This document shows positions 15,020 to 23,999 of a stretch of 64,000 bases of DNA, piece after piece. Made by a program: the position numbers and the translations under genes. This stretch comes from Saccharomonospora cyanea NA-134. GTDB taxonomy: Bacteria; Actinomycetota; Actinomycetes; Mycobacteriales; Pseudonocardiaceae. The stretch spans positions 3,766,325-3,830,324 of the forward strand of contig NZ_CM001440.1 of assembly GCF_000244975.1 (NCBI RefSeq), written 5' to 3'. The notes under the pieces were generated by a model. It did no database searches. It worked only from the letters and a program-made list of their open reading frames with translations, and was not told the DNA's origin. How positions within the stretch are numbered: position 1 is the first letter of the stretch; each line of letters starts with the position of its first letter.

Positions 15020-17436
15020 CCGGCAACGTGCCGAGAGCGGAACGCGGATACGCCCGCTCACCGTGGGAACTGCGCTGGCAGGGGCTCGACGTGGACCAGC
15101 TGCAGCGCACCGAATCGACGTTCGCGCTGTCCAACGGGCACATCGGGATGCGGGGCACACTGGAGGAGGCCGAACCTCGCGGTCTGCCCGGTACCTACCT
15201 CAACGGCTTCTACGAGGAGCACGAACTGCCCTACGCCGAAGCCGGTTACGGCTATCCGGAGGCGGGGCAGACGGTCGTGAACGTCACCGACGGCAAGGTC
15301 ATCCGCCTACTGGTGGAGGACGAGCCGCTCGACATGCGCTACGGCCAGGCCACCAGTCATCACCGGGTGCTCGACTTCCGCTCCGGGACCCTGCGGCGGG
15401 AGACCGAGTGGACCTCCCCCACGGGCCGCCGCGTCCGCGTCCGCACCGAACGGCTCGTGTCGTTCACCCAACGCGCGGTGGCCGCCGTTCGCTACGAGGT
15501 CGAACCCCTCGACGGCCGCATCCAGCTGGTCGCCCAGTCCGATCTGATCACCAACGAACCGATCGAGCAGGAATCCGGCGACCCGCGGGTAGCCGCGGCG
15601 CTGGAGGCTCCACTGCTCTGCGAGTACTCCAAGGCCGAGGACTACCGCGCTGTGCTCGTCCACCGCACGAAGCGGTCCGGTCTGCGCATGGCCGCCGCCA
15701 TGGACCACCAGATCGAGGTGAGCCCCGGCCTGCGCACCGACATGGAGTGCGAGGAGGACCTCGCCCGCCTGACCCTCGCCGTCGACGTGCCGATGGGCAG
15801 CAAACTCCGGTTCACCAAGTACCTCGCCTACGGCTGGTCGGCGCAGCGCTCCATCCCCGCCTTGCGCGCTCAGGTCGACGCGGCGCTGGCGGGTGCGCTC
15901 CAGACCGGCTGGGACGGGCTGCTGGCCGAGCAGCGGGCGTTCCTCGACAGCTTCTGGGCAAGTGCCGACGTCGAGCTCGACGGCGACCCCGAACTGCAAC
16001 AGGCCATCCGGTTCGCGCTCTTCCACGTGTTGCAGGCCGGGGCCCGAGGTGAGAGCCGCGCGATCCCGGGCAAGGGCCTCACCGGCCCCGGCTACGACGG
16101 GCACGCCTTCTGGGACACCGAGACGTTCGTTCTGCAGTTGCTGACCTACACGTTGCCCGACGCCGCGAGAGACGCACTCCGCTGGAGACACTCCACACTG
16201 GACAAGGCGAAGGAAAGGGCGAGGCAACTCGGACTTCGGGGCGCGGCGTTCCCCTGGCGCTCGATCAACGGTGCCGAGTGCTCGGCGTACTGGCCCGCGG
16301 GCACGGCGGCCTTCCACGTCAACGCCGACATCGCCGACGCCGTGCTGCGGTACCTGAACGCCACCCACGACGTCGAGTTCGAACGTGAGTGCGGCACCGA
16401 ACTGCTCACCGAGACCGCACGGCTGTGGATCTCACTCGGCCACCACGACCCCCACGGCGGCTTCCGCATCGACGGTGTCACCGGACCCGACGAGTACTCC
16501 GCCGTCGTGGACAACAACGTCTACACCAACCTGATGGCGCAACGGAACCTGCGCGCCGCGGCCGACTCCTGCGAGCGGCAACCCGACATCGCCGACGCAC
16601 TCGGGGTCGACCACATCGAGGTCGCGGGCTGGCGGGAAGCCGCCCGGAAGATGCGAATCCCCTACGACGAACTGCTGAAGGTGCACCCGCAGTCCGAGCG
16701 GTTCACCGAACACGCCAAGTGGGACTTCGCGAACACCCCGCCCGACCGCTACCCGTTGCTGCTGAACTACCCCTACTTCGACCTCTACCGCAAGCAGGTC
16801 GTCAAGCAGGCCGACCTCGTGCTTGCCATGCACCTGCGCGGCGACGCGTTCTCACTCGAACAGAAGCGCCGCAACTTCGCGTACTACGAGGCGTTGACCG
16901 TGCGGGACTCCTCGCTGTCCGCCGCCACCCAGTCGGTGATGGCCGCCGAGTGCGGTCATCTCGACCTGGCCTACGACTACTTCGCCGAGGCCGTGCTCAC
17001 GGACCTGCACGACCTGCACAACAACGTCCGCAACGGCCTGCACATGGCGTCGCTGGCGGGGTCGTGGCTGGCGATCGTGGCCGGCTTCGGTGGCATGCGC
17101 GACTACGACGGCGAGTTGAGCTTCAAACCCCGGCTGCCCCCGGTGCCCCGCCGCATCGCGTTCCGCATGTGTTTCCGCGGCAACCAGTTCTCCGTGGAGA
17201 TCCAGCAGGACCTCGCTCGCTACCGGCTCTCGTACGGCACGCCGTTCACCATCACCCACTACGGCGTGCCGGTGACGGTGTCCGAGGAGCCCGTCACGAT
17301 GCCGATCCCGGTGGGCGAGCAGTTGGAACGTCCCTCCCAGCCCGCGTGGCGCGCACCGCTGAGGCGGGTCGCACAGCCCGCGCCCGTCACCCCGGCGGAG
17401 TCTCCGAGCCCGGCTGCCACAGTGTCGCAGGCGTAG
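15016..17436 (+). CDS. Glycoside hydrolase family 65 disaccharide phosphorylase
   Basis: 806 residues. The N-terminal domain (STFALSNGHIGMRGTLEEA, LPGTYLNGFYEEHELPYAE) and (alpha/alpha)6 barrel (HAFWDTETFVLQLLTYT, FPWRSINGAECSAYWPAG) are those of GH65. The general-acid Glu is residue 493 in TGPDEYSAVVDNN. GH65 members are maltose, trehalose or kojibiose phosphorylases that release beta-glucose-1-phosphate, which suits the overlapping HAD gene. Sequence alone does not tell which disaccharide is used. The last 50 residues are a Pro/Ala-rich tail. The GTG at 15016 lies after GGAGGGAGC within the end of the HAD gene. Confidence 0.92.
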   Translation: MTGNVPRAERGYARSPWELRWQGLDVDQLQRTESTFALSNGHIGMRGTLEEAEPRGLPGTYLNGFYEEHELPYAEAGYGYPEAGQTVVNVTDGKVIRLLVEDEPLDMRYGQATSHHRVLDFRSGTLRRETEWTSPTGRRVRVRTERLVSFTQRAVAAVRYEVEPLDGRIQLVAQSDLITNEPIEQESGDPRVAAALEAPLLCEYSKAEDYRAVLVHRTKRSGLRMAAAMDHQIEVSPGLRTDMECEEDLARLTLAVDVPMGSKLRFTKYLAYGWSAQRSIPALRAQVDAALAGALQTGWDGLLAEQRAFLDSFWASADVELDGDPELQQAIRFALFHVLQAGARGESRAIPGKGLTGPGYDGHAFWDTETFVLQLLTYTLPDAARDALRWRHSTLDKAKERARQLGLRGAAFPWRSINGAECSAYWPAGTAAFHVNADIADAVLRYLNATHDVEFERECGTELLTETARLWISLGHHDPHGGFRIDGVTGPDEYSAVVDNNVYTNLMAQRNLRAAADSCERQPDIADALGVDHIEVAGWREAARKMRIPYDELLKVHPQSERFTEHAKWDFANTPPDRYPLLLNYPYFDLYRKQVVKQADLVLAMHLRGDAFSLEQKRRNFAYYEALTVRDSSLSAATQSVMAAECGHLDLAYDYFAEAVLTDLHDLHNNVRNGLHMASLAGSWLAIVAGFGGMRDYDGELSFKPRLPPVPRRIAFRMCFRGNQFSVEIQQDLARYRLSYGTPFTITHYGVPVTVSEEPVTMPIPVGEQLERPSQPAWRAPLRRVAQPAPVTPAESPSPAATVSQA

Positions 17437-17449
17437 GTGGGGCGGGCCG

Positions 17450-17656
17450 TCAGTCTGGCGGCTCGATCGTGCCCGCGTCGGGAGTCACGTCGTCGTCGGG
17501 CCGTACCTCGTCCCGGTTCGGCGGCTCGGGGACGTCGCGGGACGGCAACCCGCCGAGGTCACGACCGTCGCTCGCCGGGGTGCGGTCGTTGCCGGAGTCC
17601 GGCCGCTCCGGCGGCTCCGGCTCGGTCCCACCGGGGACGTGGTCGTCCGGTCGCAT
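17450..17656 (-). CDS. Small hydrophilic protein, low complexity
   Basis: 68 residues, almost entirely Pro, Asp, Arg, Glu and Gly (for example PGGTEPEPPERPDSG and PPNRDEVRPDDDV), with no hydrophobic core. It would be intrinsically disordered. AAGGAG precedes the ATG at 17654-17656 by 10 bases, and the frame is collinear with the ppx gene 33 bases upstream, which supports expression. The composition could also arise by chance in GC-rich DNA, so this is a weak call. Confidence 0.4.
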   Translation of the reverse strand: MRPDDHVPGGTEPEPPERPDSGNDRTPASDGRDLGGLPSRDVPEPPNRDEVRPDDDVTPDAGTIEPPD

Positions 17657-17689
17657 CGGTCTCACTCTCCTTGCCTCTTCTGTCGCTCC

Positions 17690-18658
17690 TCAGGCGGCGC
17701 TGGCTCGCATTCCCGGTCGTTCCCACAGTTCGTCCGGGGTTTCCATCAGCGACAGCAGCAGCCCGTGCGTGGTGGACCAGGGGCAGATGACGGCGGGCCC
17801 GCCGAACACGGTGAGAAGGGCTTCGGCGACCACGGCACCCGCCAGCGACTGCCGGGCCCTGGGCCGGGAGATACCCGGGAGCTCGGCGCGCCGCGACGGC
17901 GGCAGCGCCGCCAGCCTCGGGATCACCTGCCGGACGTCGTCGAGGTGCAGCTCCCTGGTCCTGAGCGCGCCCTTGCGACGGCGTCCCGCCAGGACGGCCA
18001 ACTGGCGCAGCATCTTGGAGCAGCCCACGATGCCGAACTCGCGCAGTCGTTCCTCGTCCTCGCCGAGCGCCTCGCGGATCTCCTCGATGGCGTGGTTCCG
18101 CAGCGCCGCGATGGTGTGCTCCGGGGGACGCTCGACGTCGAGCCGCCACGCCCGTGTGGTCTCGCGAGCGCCAAGGGGCAGTGACCGGGCGAAGTCGGCG
18201 TGCATCCCGTGACCGGCCGCCAGTTCGAGCGTGCCGCCACCGATGTCGAGGACCGACAGAGGGCCGACACCGGCACCGAACCAGGCACGCGCGGCCCGGT
18301 AGGACAGGCGAGCCTCGTCCGCCCCGCTGAGGAACCGCAGGTTCTGTCCGGTGTCGGACTCCACACGCGCGATCACCTCGTCGGCGTTGCGTGCGTCGCG
18401 GATCGACGACGTCGCGAGGCAGAACAGGTCCTCGACGCCGTGTCGCCGCGCGATCTCACCGGCCACGCGGACGGCGGAGACGATCGCGTCCACCCCGTCG
18501 CCACGCAACCGTCCCGAGGCATCGAGCGACCGGTCGAGGCGGAGCCGGGTCTTGTGGCTCACCACCGGTTCCAGCAGCGACCCACCGGGGTCCACCGCCA
18601 GCAGTCGCGCGCTGAAGCACCCCACATCGAGCACGGCCACCGTGCCCCTCGTCGTCAC
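17690..18658 (-). CDS. Ppx/GppA-family exopolyphosphatase
   Basis: 322 residues of the actin-like ATPase fold. VAVLDVGCFSARLLAVD is the phosphate-1 loop, LATSSIRDARNADEV the adenylate-associated stretch, and VLDIGGGTLELAAG the phosphate-2 loop. Family members hydrolyse polyphosphate or pppGpp. It is the short form without the C-terminal HD-like domain of E. coli Ppx, as in the two actinobacterial paralogues Ppx1/Ppx2. The family's usual first motif is D-x-G-(S/T)-N-(S/T), and here it reads DVGCFSAR, a deviation worth noting. The GTG start has GGAAGGG about 10 bases upstream. Divergent from the sortase-like gene. Confidence 0.87.
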   Translation of the reverse strand: MTTRGTVAVLDVGCFSARLLAVDPGGSLLEPVVSHKTRLRLDRSLDASGRLRGDGVDAIVSAVRVAGEIARRHGVEDLFCLATSSIRDARNADEVIARVESDTGQNLRFLSGADEARLSYRAARAWFGAGVGPLSVLDIGGGTLELAAGHGMHADFARSLPLGARETTRAWRLDVERPPEHTIAALRNHAIEEIREALGEDEERLREFGIVGCSKMLRQLAVLAGRRRKGALRTRELHLDDVRQVIPRLAALPPSRRAELPGISRPRARQSLAGAVVAEALLTVFGGPAVICPWSTTHGLLLSLMETPDELWERPGMRASAA

Positions 18659-18836
18659 AGTCGTCCACCCTTCCGTGTGTCACCGGCCGAACCACCAGAA
18701 TTCCCATCTCCGGCGACGGATTACAGGTGTATAACCCGAACAGGTGACGTTCAATCCTCGCCGATACTTTTCGGTAACGGTGTCACAGCACGAACGATCT
18801 CATTTCTGGAGGGATTAATCGCAGGAGGGGCGGTTG

Positions 18837-19547
18837 ATGGGTGTGAATCTCGCAGCAGAACCGGGGGAGTCGCTGCCCGTGGCCACGCCCCTGCGCACCC
18901 GCCCGCCCGAGCTGCGCCAGGCCGGAGCGGTGGCCGCCGTCGTGGCACTCCTCGCCGCGACCGTGGTCGCCACGACCCTGATCCGGCCGGAAGCCGACGG
19001 CGATCCGACTCCGACGCTGCCGCCCGGCACCGAGAACCCGGCCCCCCGCACCATCGCCGCCGCGCCGGCGCCGGCCGCCCGCGACGCCCTGCCCGAATCC
19101 TCGCCGACCCGGGTCGAGATTCCGTCACTCGGCGTCGACGTCGACGCGGTCGTCGGCCTCGGCCGCACACCGGCGGGAGTGGTCGAGGTACCCGCACACG
19201 CCACCGCCGTGGGCTGGCTGACCTCCGAGCCCACCCCGGGCGAGGCCGGTACGTCCGTCCTCACCGGACATACCGCCTTCGCCTACGAACGCGGCAGTTT
19301 CTTCTCACTGGAACTGCTTCGACCGGGAGACACCGTGCGGGTCACCCGCACCGACGGCAGGGTCGCCGTGTTCAGCGTCTACCGCGTGGAGGAACTCCCC
19401 CAGAAGTACGCGCTGGACCACGCCACCCTACCCACCGACCATCCCGAGCTGCGCCTGCTGACCGCCTCGGGCGGGTTCGGCTCACCCCGGGACGACACAG
19501 CGGTGGTCGTGTCGGCCCGGCTCACCGCGGCGGTCGGGGAAGGCTGA
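18837..19547 (+). CDS. Class F sortase-fold protein lacking the catalytic cysteine
   Basis: 236 residues. A transmembrane anchor (about residues 29-48, AVAAVVALLAATVVATTLI) is followed by a Pro/Thr-rich linker. The sortase beta-barrel then starts near TRVEIPSLGVDVDAVVGLG. The conserved His is residue 145 in TGHTAFAYERGSFF and the conserved Arg is residue 218 in SPRDDTAVVVSARL. The motif that normally reads T-C-G-G reads T-A-S-G-G (residues 209-213), and the protein has no cysteine at all. It cannot use the normal thiol mechanism. AGGAGGGG lies 6 bases before the ATG at 18837. It is divergent from ppx and convergent with the DUF885 gene. Confidence 0.82.
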   Translation: MGVNLAAEPGESLPVATPLRTRPPELRQAGAVAAVVALLAATVVATTLIRPEADGDPTPTLPPGTENPAPRTIAAAPAPAARDALPESSPTRVEIPSLGVDVDAVVGLGRTPAGVVEVPAHATAVGWLTSEPTPGEAGTSVLTGHTAFAYERGSFFSLELLRPGDTVRVTRTDGRVAVFSVYRVEELPQKYALDHATLPTDHPELRLLTASGGFGSPRDDTAVVVSARLTAAVGEG

Positions 19548-19569
19548 CCCAGGCCGGCTCAGCCTTCCC
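19537..19569. terminator. Bidirectional terminator overlapping two stop codons
   Basis: GGGAAGGCTGA (19537-19547) and its exact reverse complement TCAGCCTTCCC (19559-19569) flank an 11-base loop. The left arm ends in the TGA of the sortase-like gene and the right arm begins with the complement of the TGA of the DUF885 gene. One symmetric hairpin therefore encodes both C-termini and can end both convergent transcripts. Confidence 0.7.
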
Positions 19570-21229
19570 GGCGGCGCACCCACGTCCGCACGACGTCCTC
19601 CAGCACGGTCATGGGCAGGGCCCCTCCGCCGAGCACGAGGTCGTGGAAGCCCTGGATGTCGAACCACTCCCCCAACGTCCGCTCCGCCTCGGCACGCAGC
19701 CGCTGGATCTCCAGCCTGCCCACCATGTACGACAACGCCTGTCCTGGATAGGCGATGTAGCGGTCCACCTCGGCGACGACCTCGACCCGCGCCATGGGAG
19801 TGTTGCGTTCCATGAAGTCGATCGCCTGCTGCCTGCTCCAGCCCTTCGCGTGCAGCCCGGTGTCGACCACCAGGCGGGAAGCGCGCACCGAATCCATGCT
19901 GAGCATTCCGAGCCGGGCGACGTCGTCGGAGTACAGCCCCATCTCGTCCGCCAACCGCTCGGTGTAGAGGCCCCAGCCCTCGGTGTAGGCGTTGAAGTCG
20001 CTGATCCGCCGCAGCAGCGGCAGTTCGGTGAGGCTCAGCGCCGTGCTGAGCTGGAAGTGATGGCCCGGAATCACCTCGTGGAACGCCGTCACCTCCGACG
20101 TGTGCCGGAACCGCTCGGTGACCTGGTACGTGTTGGCGAAGTACGTGCCGGGGCGTGAGCCGTCCACGGAGGGCTGGAGGTAGTACGCGGCAGCGGCTCC
20201 CGGAGCCTCCGCCGCCGGAACCGGCTCGACCACCCACGGCTGCGGCGGGATGCGGCCGAACCAGTTCGGCGCCTCCCGCTCCGCACGTGTGATGGCGGCC
20301 CGCGCGGTGTCGAGCAGTTCGTCGGCGTTGCCCCACCGAAGAGCCGGGTCGGTCCGCAACCGCGAGAAGATCTCGCCGAGGTCGCCGGTGCCGAAGACCC
20401 GGTGGCCGAGAACCGCGTACTCCTCGGCCAGCCGCTCGATGCAGTCGAGGCCGGTGGAGTGCAGCTCGTCGGGGTCGCGCTCCGTCGTCGTGTGGACCCG
20501 CGCCAGCGCCGCGTACGTGGCGTCACCGCCCGGCAGGTGGCACACACCCGGGCGCTCCTCGGGCCTGCCGTGTTCCAGCAGCTCCGAACGCAGCACGTCG
20601 CGGTAGGCCGCGAACGCAGGCCGCACCACGTCGGTCAGCAGCCGTTCCCGGCGGGAGGCGAACTCCGTGTCCGGTGCCTTCTGGCGCAGAAGCGGATCGT
20701 CGTCCGGAGCGGCGAGGTACCGGTCGAGGTGCTCGGCCGCCGCCCGAACCAGATGCGCGACGGGCGTGCGGCCCGCTGCGACACCCGCCCGGTGACGTTC
20801 GGCCACCTGCTCCAGGTACGCCGGAACGGCCGCGAGCCGGTCGAGCTGCGCCCTGCCCTGCTCGGAGGTGCCCACCGTCACCATGGGCAGGAGCGTGAGC
20901 AGGCTCGCGGCGGGCCCCACGAAGAAGTCGGAGATCGTGAACTCGACCAGGCGGCTGTCGAGCTGCTCGATACGCGACCGCGCCTGACTGACGACCACGT
21001 CGCGAGTCACGCGATCCTGGTCGGACAGCTCCGAGGTGTCGACGGCCCGCGCCCGCTCGACGAGGCGCTCCAACGCGGCCCGGTGCTGCGCTTCCGCGGC
21101 CTCCGTCACATCGCCCAGCCCAGCCCGAGTGGGGTCGATCCCCATCACCACGGGCCACAGCGGTTCGATGTCGAAGAGCAGGTCGACACACTCGTCGGCG
21201 AGTGTGGTCACGGTTGTCCTGGGCGCCAT
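19559..21229 (-). CDS. DUF885 family protein (putative metal-dependent peptidase)
   Basis: 556 residues. The zinc-site motif VTAFHEVIPGHHFQ (HExxxHH type) and a downstream EGWGLYTERLADEMG identify the DUF885 family, which resembles M32-type carboxypeptidases and is believed to be proteolytic. No signal peptide, so it is cytoplasmic. The C-terminus (AYPGQALSYMVGRLEIQRLR) is also typical. TAAGCT lies 6 bases upstream of the ATG, suggesting leaderless expression. It is divergent from the repeat-containing HTH protein across 34 bases and convergent with the sortase-like gene. Confidence 0.9.
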   Translation of the reverse strand: MAPRTTVTTLADECVDLLFDIEPLWPVVMGIDPTRAGLGDVTEAAEAQHRAALERLVERARAVDTSELSDQDRVTRDVVVSQARSRIEQLDSRLVEFTISDFFVGPAASLLTLLPMVTVGTSEQGRAQLDRLAAVPAYLEQVAERHRAGVAAGRTPVAHLVRAAAEHLDRYLAAPDDDPLLRQKAPDTEFASRRERLLTDVVRPAFAAYRDVLRSELLEHGRPEERPGVCHLPGGDATYAALARVHTTTERDPDELHSTGLDCIERLAEEYAVLGHRVFGTGDLGEIFSRLRTDPALRWGNADELLDTARAAITRAEREAPNWFGRIPPQPWVVEPVPAAEAPGAAAAYYLQPSVDGSRPGTYFANTYQVTERFRHTSEVTAFHEVIPGHHFQLSTALSLTELPLLRRISDFNAYTEGWGLYTERLADEMGLYSDDVARLGMLSMDSVRASRLVVDTGLHAKGWSRQQAIDFMERNTPMARVEVVAEVDRYIAYPGQALSYMVGRLEIQRLRAEAERTLGEWFDIQGFHDLVLGGGALPMTVLEDVVRTWVRRREG

Positions 21230-21263
21230 GGACGCAGCTTACCGGCCGACTAGGCTCGTGATC

Positions 21264-22325
21264 GTGGCCTTGACCGATCCTGTCGACGCACGTCTGCTCG
21301 CCGCTCTGGCGGAGGTGGGCAAGGTGGCCGTACACGAGCTCGCGGCGCGCGTGGGGATGGATCCGCGCGACGTCGCCTACCGTCTCGTCGGCCTGTCGGC
21401 ACAGGGGCTCCCCCTGCTCGTCGGGGTCGAGAGCGACCCGGCCGGTCTGCGGGCCGCGCTCGCCGCAGGCTCCCCTCCGCCCTACGGGCAACCCCCGGGT
21501 CCCGGCCAGGTAGCCGGAACACCGAGCGGCCCGTACCACGTTCACGGCACTCCCAGCGGCCCGCACCCGGTGCAGGGCACACCCAGCGGCGCCTACCACG
21601 TGCACGGAACGCCCAGCGGACCCTATCCCGCGCAGAACCCGGCGAGCGGCGCGCAATCCGTCCAGGGCACGCCCAGCGGCGCATACCACGTGCACGGCAC
21701 ACCCAGTGGCGCCTACTCGGTGCACGGCACACCTTCGGGTGCGTTCCCCTCGGCCCCGCCCGCGCCGGGAGGACCACCACAACAACCCCCGCCGCCACAC
21801 CAACCGGCCCCGCTGCCACCGCCGGACCCGGTGATGAGCACGTGGGGACCCCCGCAGAGCGCGCTGTGGGCTCGGGGGGACCAGCCCCCCACGACGAACA
21901 CCCGCAGGCAGGGCCGTCCCGGCGAGGTGCTCGACACCGTCGGGTTGGAGGGCGAACAGCTTGCTGTGCAGCTGCTGGAGGTCCAGGATCCGGCCGACTA
22001 CCTGTTCTCGGCGGCCGGCTACACCCTCGACGACGGCGAGCGTGCCGTCGTCGTGCACACGGAGATCACCAACAAGGGTGCCGTCCCCTTCGCCTCACTA
22101 CCCGACAACTATCTCGAACTACTCACCGCCGACGGCGCGGTGATCGCCAAGGCGCCGGTATCGCTCACCTCGCGGCCACCGCACAGGATCGGCGTCCAGC
22201 CGGGCGAGACGAGCGGTGGTCACACGGTGTACGTCGTGGGCGATTCGGTGAGGATCACCGCCGTGCGGTGGAGCCCCAGGCCGGAACCCGACGAACGCAG
22301 CCTCACCTGGTCCCTGGACGACTAG
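21264..22325 (+). CDS. AsnC-type HTH protein with tandem 10-residue repeats
   Basis: 353 residues in three parts. Residues 1-65 form a winged HTH of AsnC/Lrp character (VDARLLAALAEVGKVAVHEL, DPRDVAYRLVGLSAQGLPLL). Residues about 85-165 are eight copies of a decapeptide G-T-P-S-G-(P/A)-Y-x-V-(H/Q), followed by a Pro-rich linker. The C-terminal domain from about residue 225 (VGLEGEQLAVQLLEVQDPAD) is a beta-sandwich resembling DUF4352-like folds. Function unknown. TAGGCT lies 7 bases before the GTG at 21264, with no Shine-Dalgarno. I recall similar HTH proteins as widespread in Pseudonocardiaceae; repeat number is likely to vary. Confidence 0.75.
   Translation: MALTDPVDARLLAALAEVGKVAVHELAARVGMDPRDVAYRLVGLSAQGLPLLVGVESDPAGLRAALAAGSPPPYGQPPGPGQVAGTPSGPYHVHGTPSGPHPVQGTPSGAYHVHGTPSGPYPAQNPASGAQSVQGTPSGAYHVHGTPSGAYSVHGTPSGAFPSAPPAPGGPPQQPPPPHQPAPLPPPDPVMSTWGPPQSALWARGDQPPTTNTRRQGRPGEVLDTVGLEGEQLAVQLLEVQDPADYLFSAAGYTLDDGERAVVVHTEITNKGAVPFASLPDNYLELLTADGAVIAKAPVSLTSRPPHRIGVQPGETSGGHTVYVVGDSVRITAVRWSPRPEPDERSLTWSLDD
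21516..21755 (+). repeat. Eight in-frame 30-bp tandem repeats
   Basis: Eight consecutive 30-base units encode variants of GTPSGxYxVH. The fifth unit is the most diverged (NPASGAQSVQ) and the last runs into the Pro-rich linker. The DNA units are not identical, with third-position differences between copies, so the array is old or under protein-level selection rather than freshly amplified. Confidence 0.85.
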
Positions 22326-22372
22326 GACGTCGGTCCACACCGCTCCGGGCAAGGCCGCCCCGCGGTGACGGG

Positions 22373-23299
22373 TCAGGACTCGGCACGCAGGGTGTCGAGC
22401 GCGCCCGCGAGGTCGGCCGGGTACTGGCTGGTGAACTCGACCCACCGGCCGTCGGCCGGGTGGGCGAAGCCGAGTGTCCGCGCGTGCAGCCACTGCCGGG
22501 TCAGTCCGAGCTTGCGGGCGAGCACGGGATCGGCGCCGTAGGTGAGGTCGCCGACACACGGGTGGCGCATTGCGGAGAAGTGCACGCGGATCTGGTGGGT
22601 GCGGCCCGTCTCCAGGCGGACGTCCACCAGCGACGCGGCGCGGAAGGCTTCGGCCACCTCGTAGTGCGTCACCGACGGCCGCCCGCCGGCCACGACGGCG
22701 AACTTGTAGTCGTGCCGGGGATGGCGGTCGATGGGCGCGTCGATGGTGCCGCGTGTCGGGTCCGGGTGGCCCTGCACGAGCGCGTGGTAGCCCTTCGTCA
22801 CGGTGCGCTCCTTGAACGCCCGCTTCAGCACCGAGTACGCGTGCTCGCTCTTGGCGACCACCATCACACCCGTGGTGCCCGCGTCGAGCCGGTGCACCAC
22901 GCCCTGGCGTTCGGCCGCACCCGAGGTGGAGATCCGCAGTCCCGCCGCGGCGAGGCCGCCCACCACGGTCGGGCCCGTCCACCCCGGGCTGGGGTGGACG
23001 GCGACACCCACGGGCTTGTCGACCACCACGATGTCGTCGTCCTCGTGGAGGACGCGCAGCCCCTCGACGGGCTCCGCGACGATCTCCATCGGCGCGTCCG
23101 GTTCGGGCAGGGTCACCTCCAGCAGCCCGCCCGCGACGAGCCGATCCGACTTCCCCGCCGGCCTGCCGTCGAGGAGCACCTCACCCGACGCGGCGAGCTC
23201 CGCCACGACGGTGCGGGACAGTCCCAGCAGCTTGGCGAGGCCCGCGTCGACCCGCATCCCGTCCAGCCCGTCCGGCACGGGCAACATGCGACTGCTCAC
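22373..23299 (-). CDS. RluD-type 23S rRNA pseudouridine synthase
   Basis: 308 residues. An N-terminal S4 RNA-binding domain ([20 protein letters not shown]) precedes the RluA-type catalytic domain with [18 protein letters not shown], where the Asp attacks the uridine. [16 protein letters not shown] and [10 protein letters not shown] are the other family motifs. It probably modifies 23S rRNA as RluD does. The GTG start overlaps the lspA stop by GTGA, so the two are translationally coupled as in many actinobacteria and firmicutes. Confidence 0.93.
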   Translation of the reverse strand: MSSRMLPVPDGLDGMRVDAGLAKLLGLSRTVVAELAASGEVLLDGRPAGKSDRLVAGGLLEVTLPEPDAPMEIVAEPVEGLRVLHEDDDIVVVDKPVGVAVHPSPGWTGPTVVGGLAAAGLRISTSGAAERQGVVHRLDAGTTGVMVVAKSEHAYSVLKRAFKERTVTKGYHALVQGHPDPTRGTIDAPIDRHPRHDYKFAVVAGGRPSVTHYEVAEAFRAASLVDVRLETGRTHQIRVHFSAMRHPCVGDLTYGADPVLARKLGLTRQWLHARTLGFAHPADGRWVEFTSQYPADLAGALDTLRAES

Positions 23300-23949
23300 G
23301 CCTCCGGTCGCTCCTTCCCGTTGGTGTCCGGCTCGCCGTCCGTCTCCTTCGCCCGTCGCCCCCGGGGGATCACGGTCCCGTCGTAGTCCCGGCCCAGCAG
23401 GGTGAGCAGCACGATGAGGCCCGCACCGATCGTGATCGCCGAATCCGCGGCGTTGAACACGGGAAAGAACTCACCGTTCGGACCGAACACCGAGATGAAG
23501 TCCACCACGTGTCCCTGGAACACGGCGGGCGCCCGGAAGATCCGGTCGGTGAGGTTGCCGAGCGCCCCGGCGAGCACGAGTCCGAGCCCGATCGCCCACC
23601 CTGTCGAGCGGAGGCGGCGCGCGAACCACACGATACCGATCACCACGGCGGTGGCGACGACCGTGAGGATCCAGGTGCCTCCGATGTCCATGCCGAACGC
23701 CGCGTACGGGTTCCGCAGAAGCTGAAGGTACACCGCGCCCCCGAGGATGCGAACCGGCTCCTCGCCCTCCAGCGTCGCCGTGACGACCACCTTGGTCACC
23801 ACGTCGACGGCGTAGGCGAGCGCCGCGACGAGAACCAGCACCCCCACCGTGCGCCGGGACGGAGCGGTCTGCTGCGGCTCCTCGGTGTCCGAGGGGTCAG
23901 GTTGTTGCTCGGTGTTCACCGGTTCATTGTCCACGTCGGGCGTCGGCAC
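23296..23949 (-). CDS. lspA: Lipoprotein signal peptidase II
   Basis: 217 residues. Four membrane segments are visible ([20 protein letters not shown], the [17 protein letters not shown] region, [19 protein letters not shown], and [14 protein letters not shown]). The catalytic Asp residues lie in GNLTDR and NAADSAI. It removes signal peptides from prolipoproteins after diacylglyceryl modification. Hydrophilic N- and C-terminal extensions of about 35 and 25 residues are longer than in E. coli. Start is uncertain: the GTG at 23949 or a GTG ten codons later, neither with a clear ribosome binding site. Confidence 0.93.
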   Translation of the reverse strand: MPTPDVDNEPVNTEQQPDPSDTEEPQQTAPSRRTVGVLVLVAALAYAVDVVTKVVVTATLEGEEPVRILGGAVYLQLLRNPYAAFGMDIGGTWILTVVATAVVIGIVWFARRLRSTGWAIGLGLVLAGALGNLTDRIFRAPAVFQGHVVDFISVFGPNGEFFPVFNAADSAITIGAGLIVLLTLLGRDYDGTVIPRGRRAKETDGEPDTNGKERPEA

Positions 23950-23999
23950 CGGTCACGCAGCCGTTGGCGACGACGGCGCCGCCGACCGACGCGGGACTC

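Noticed and set aside
18200-20158. 652-codon plus-strand frame across ppx, sortase and DUF885 genes
   Set aside because: Passes through three well-supported genes on both strands; no domain similarity; chance frame.
22326-22372. Terminator between the convergent HTH-repeat and pseudouridine synthase genes
   Set aside because: Only short, imperfect G/C pairings are present in the 47 bases; no convincing stem.
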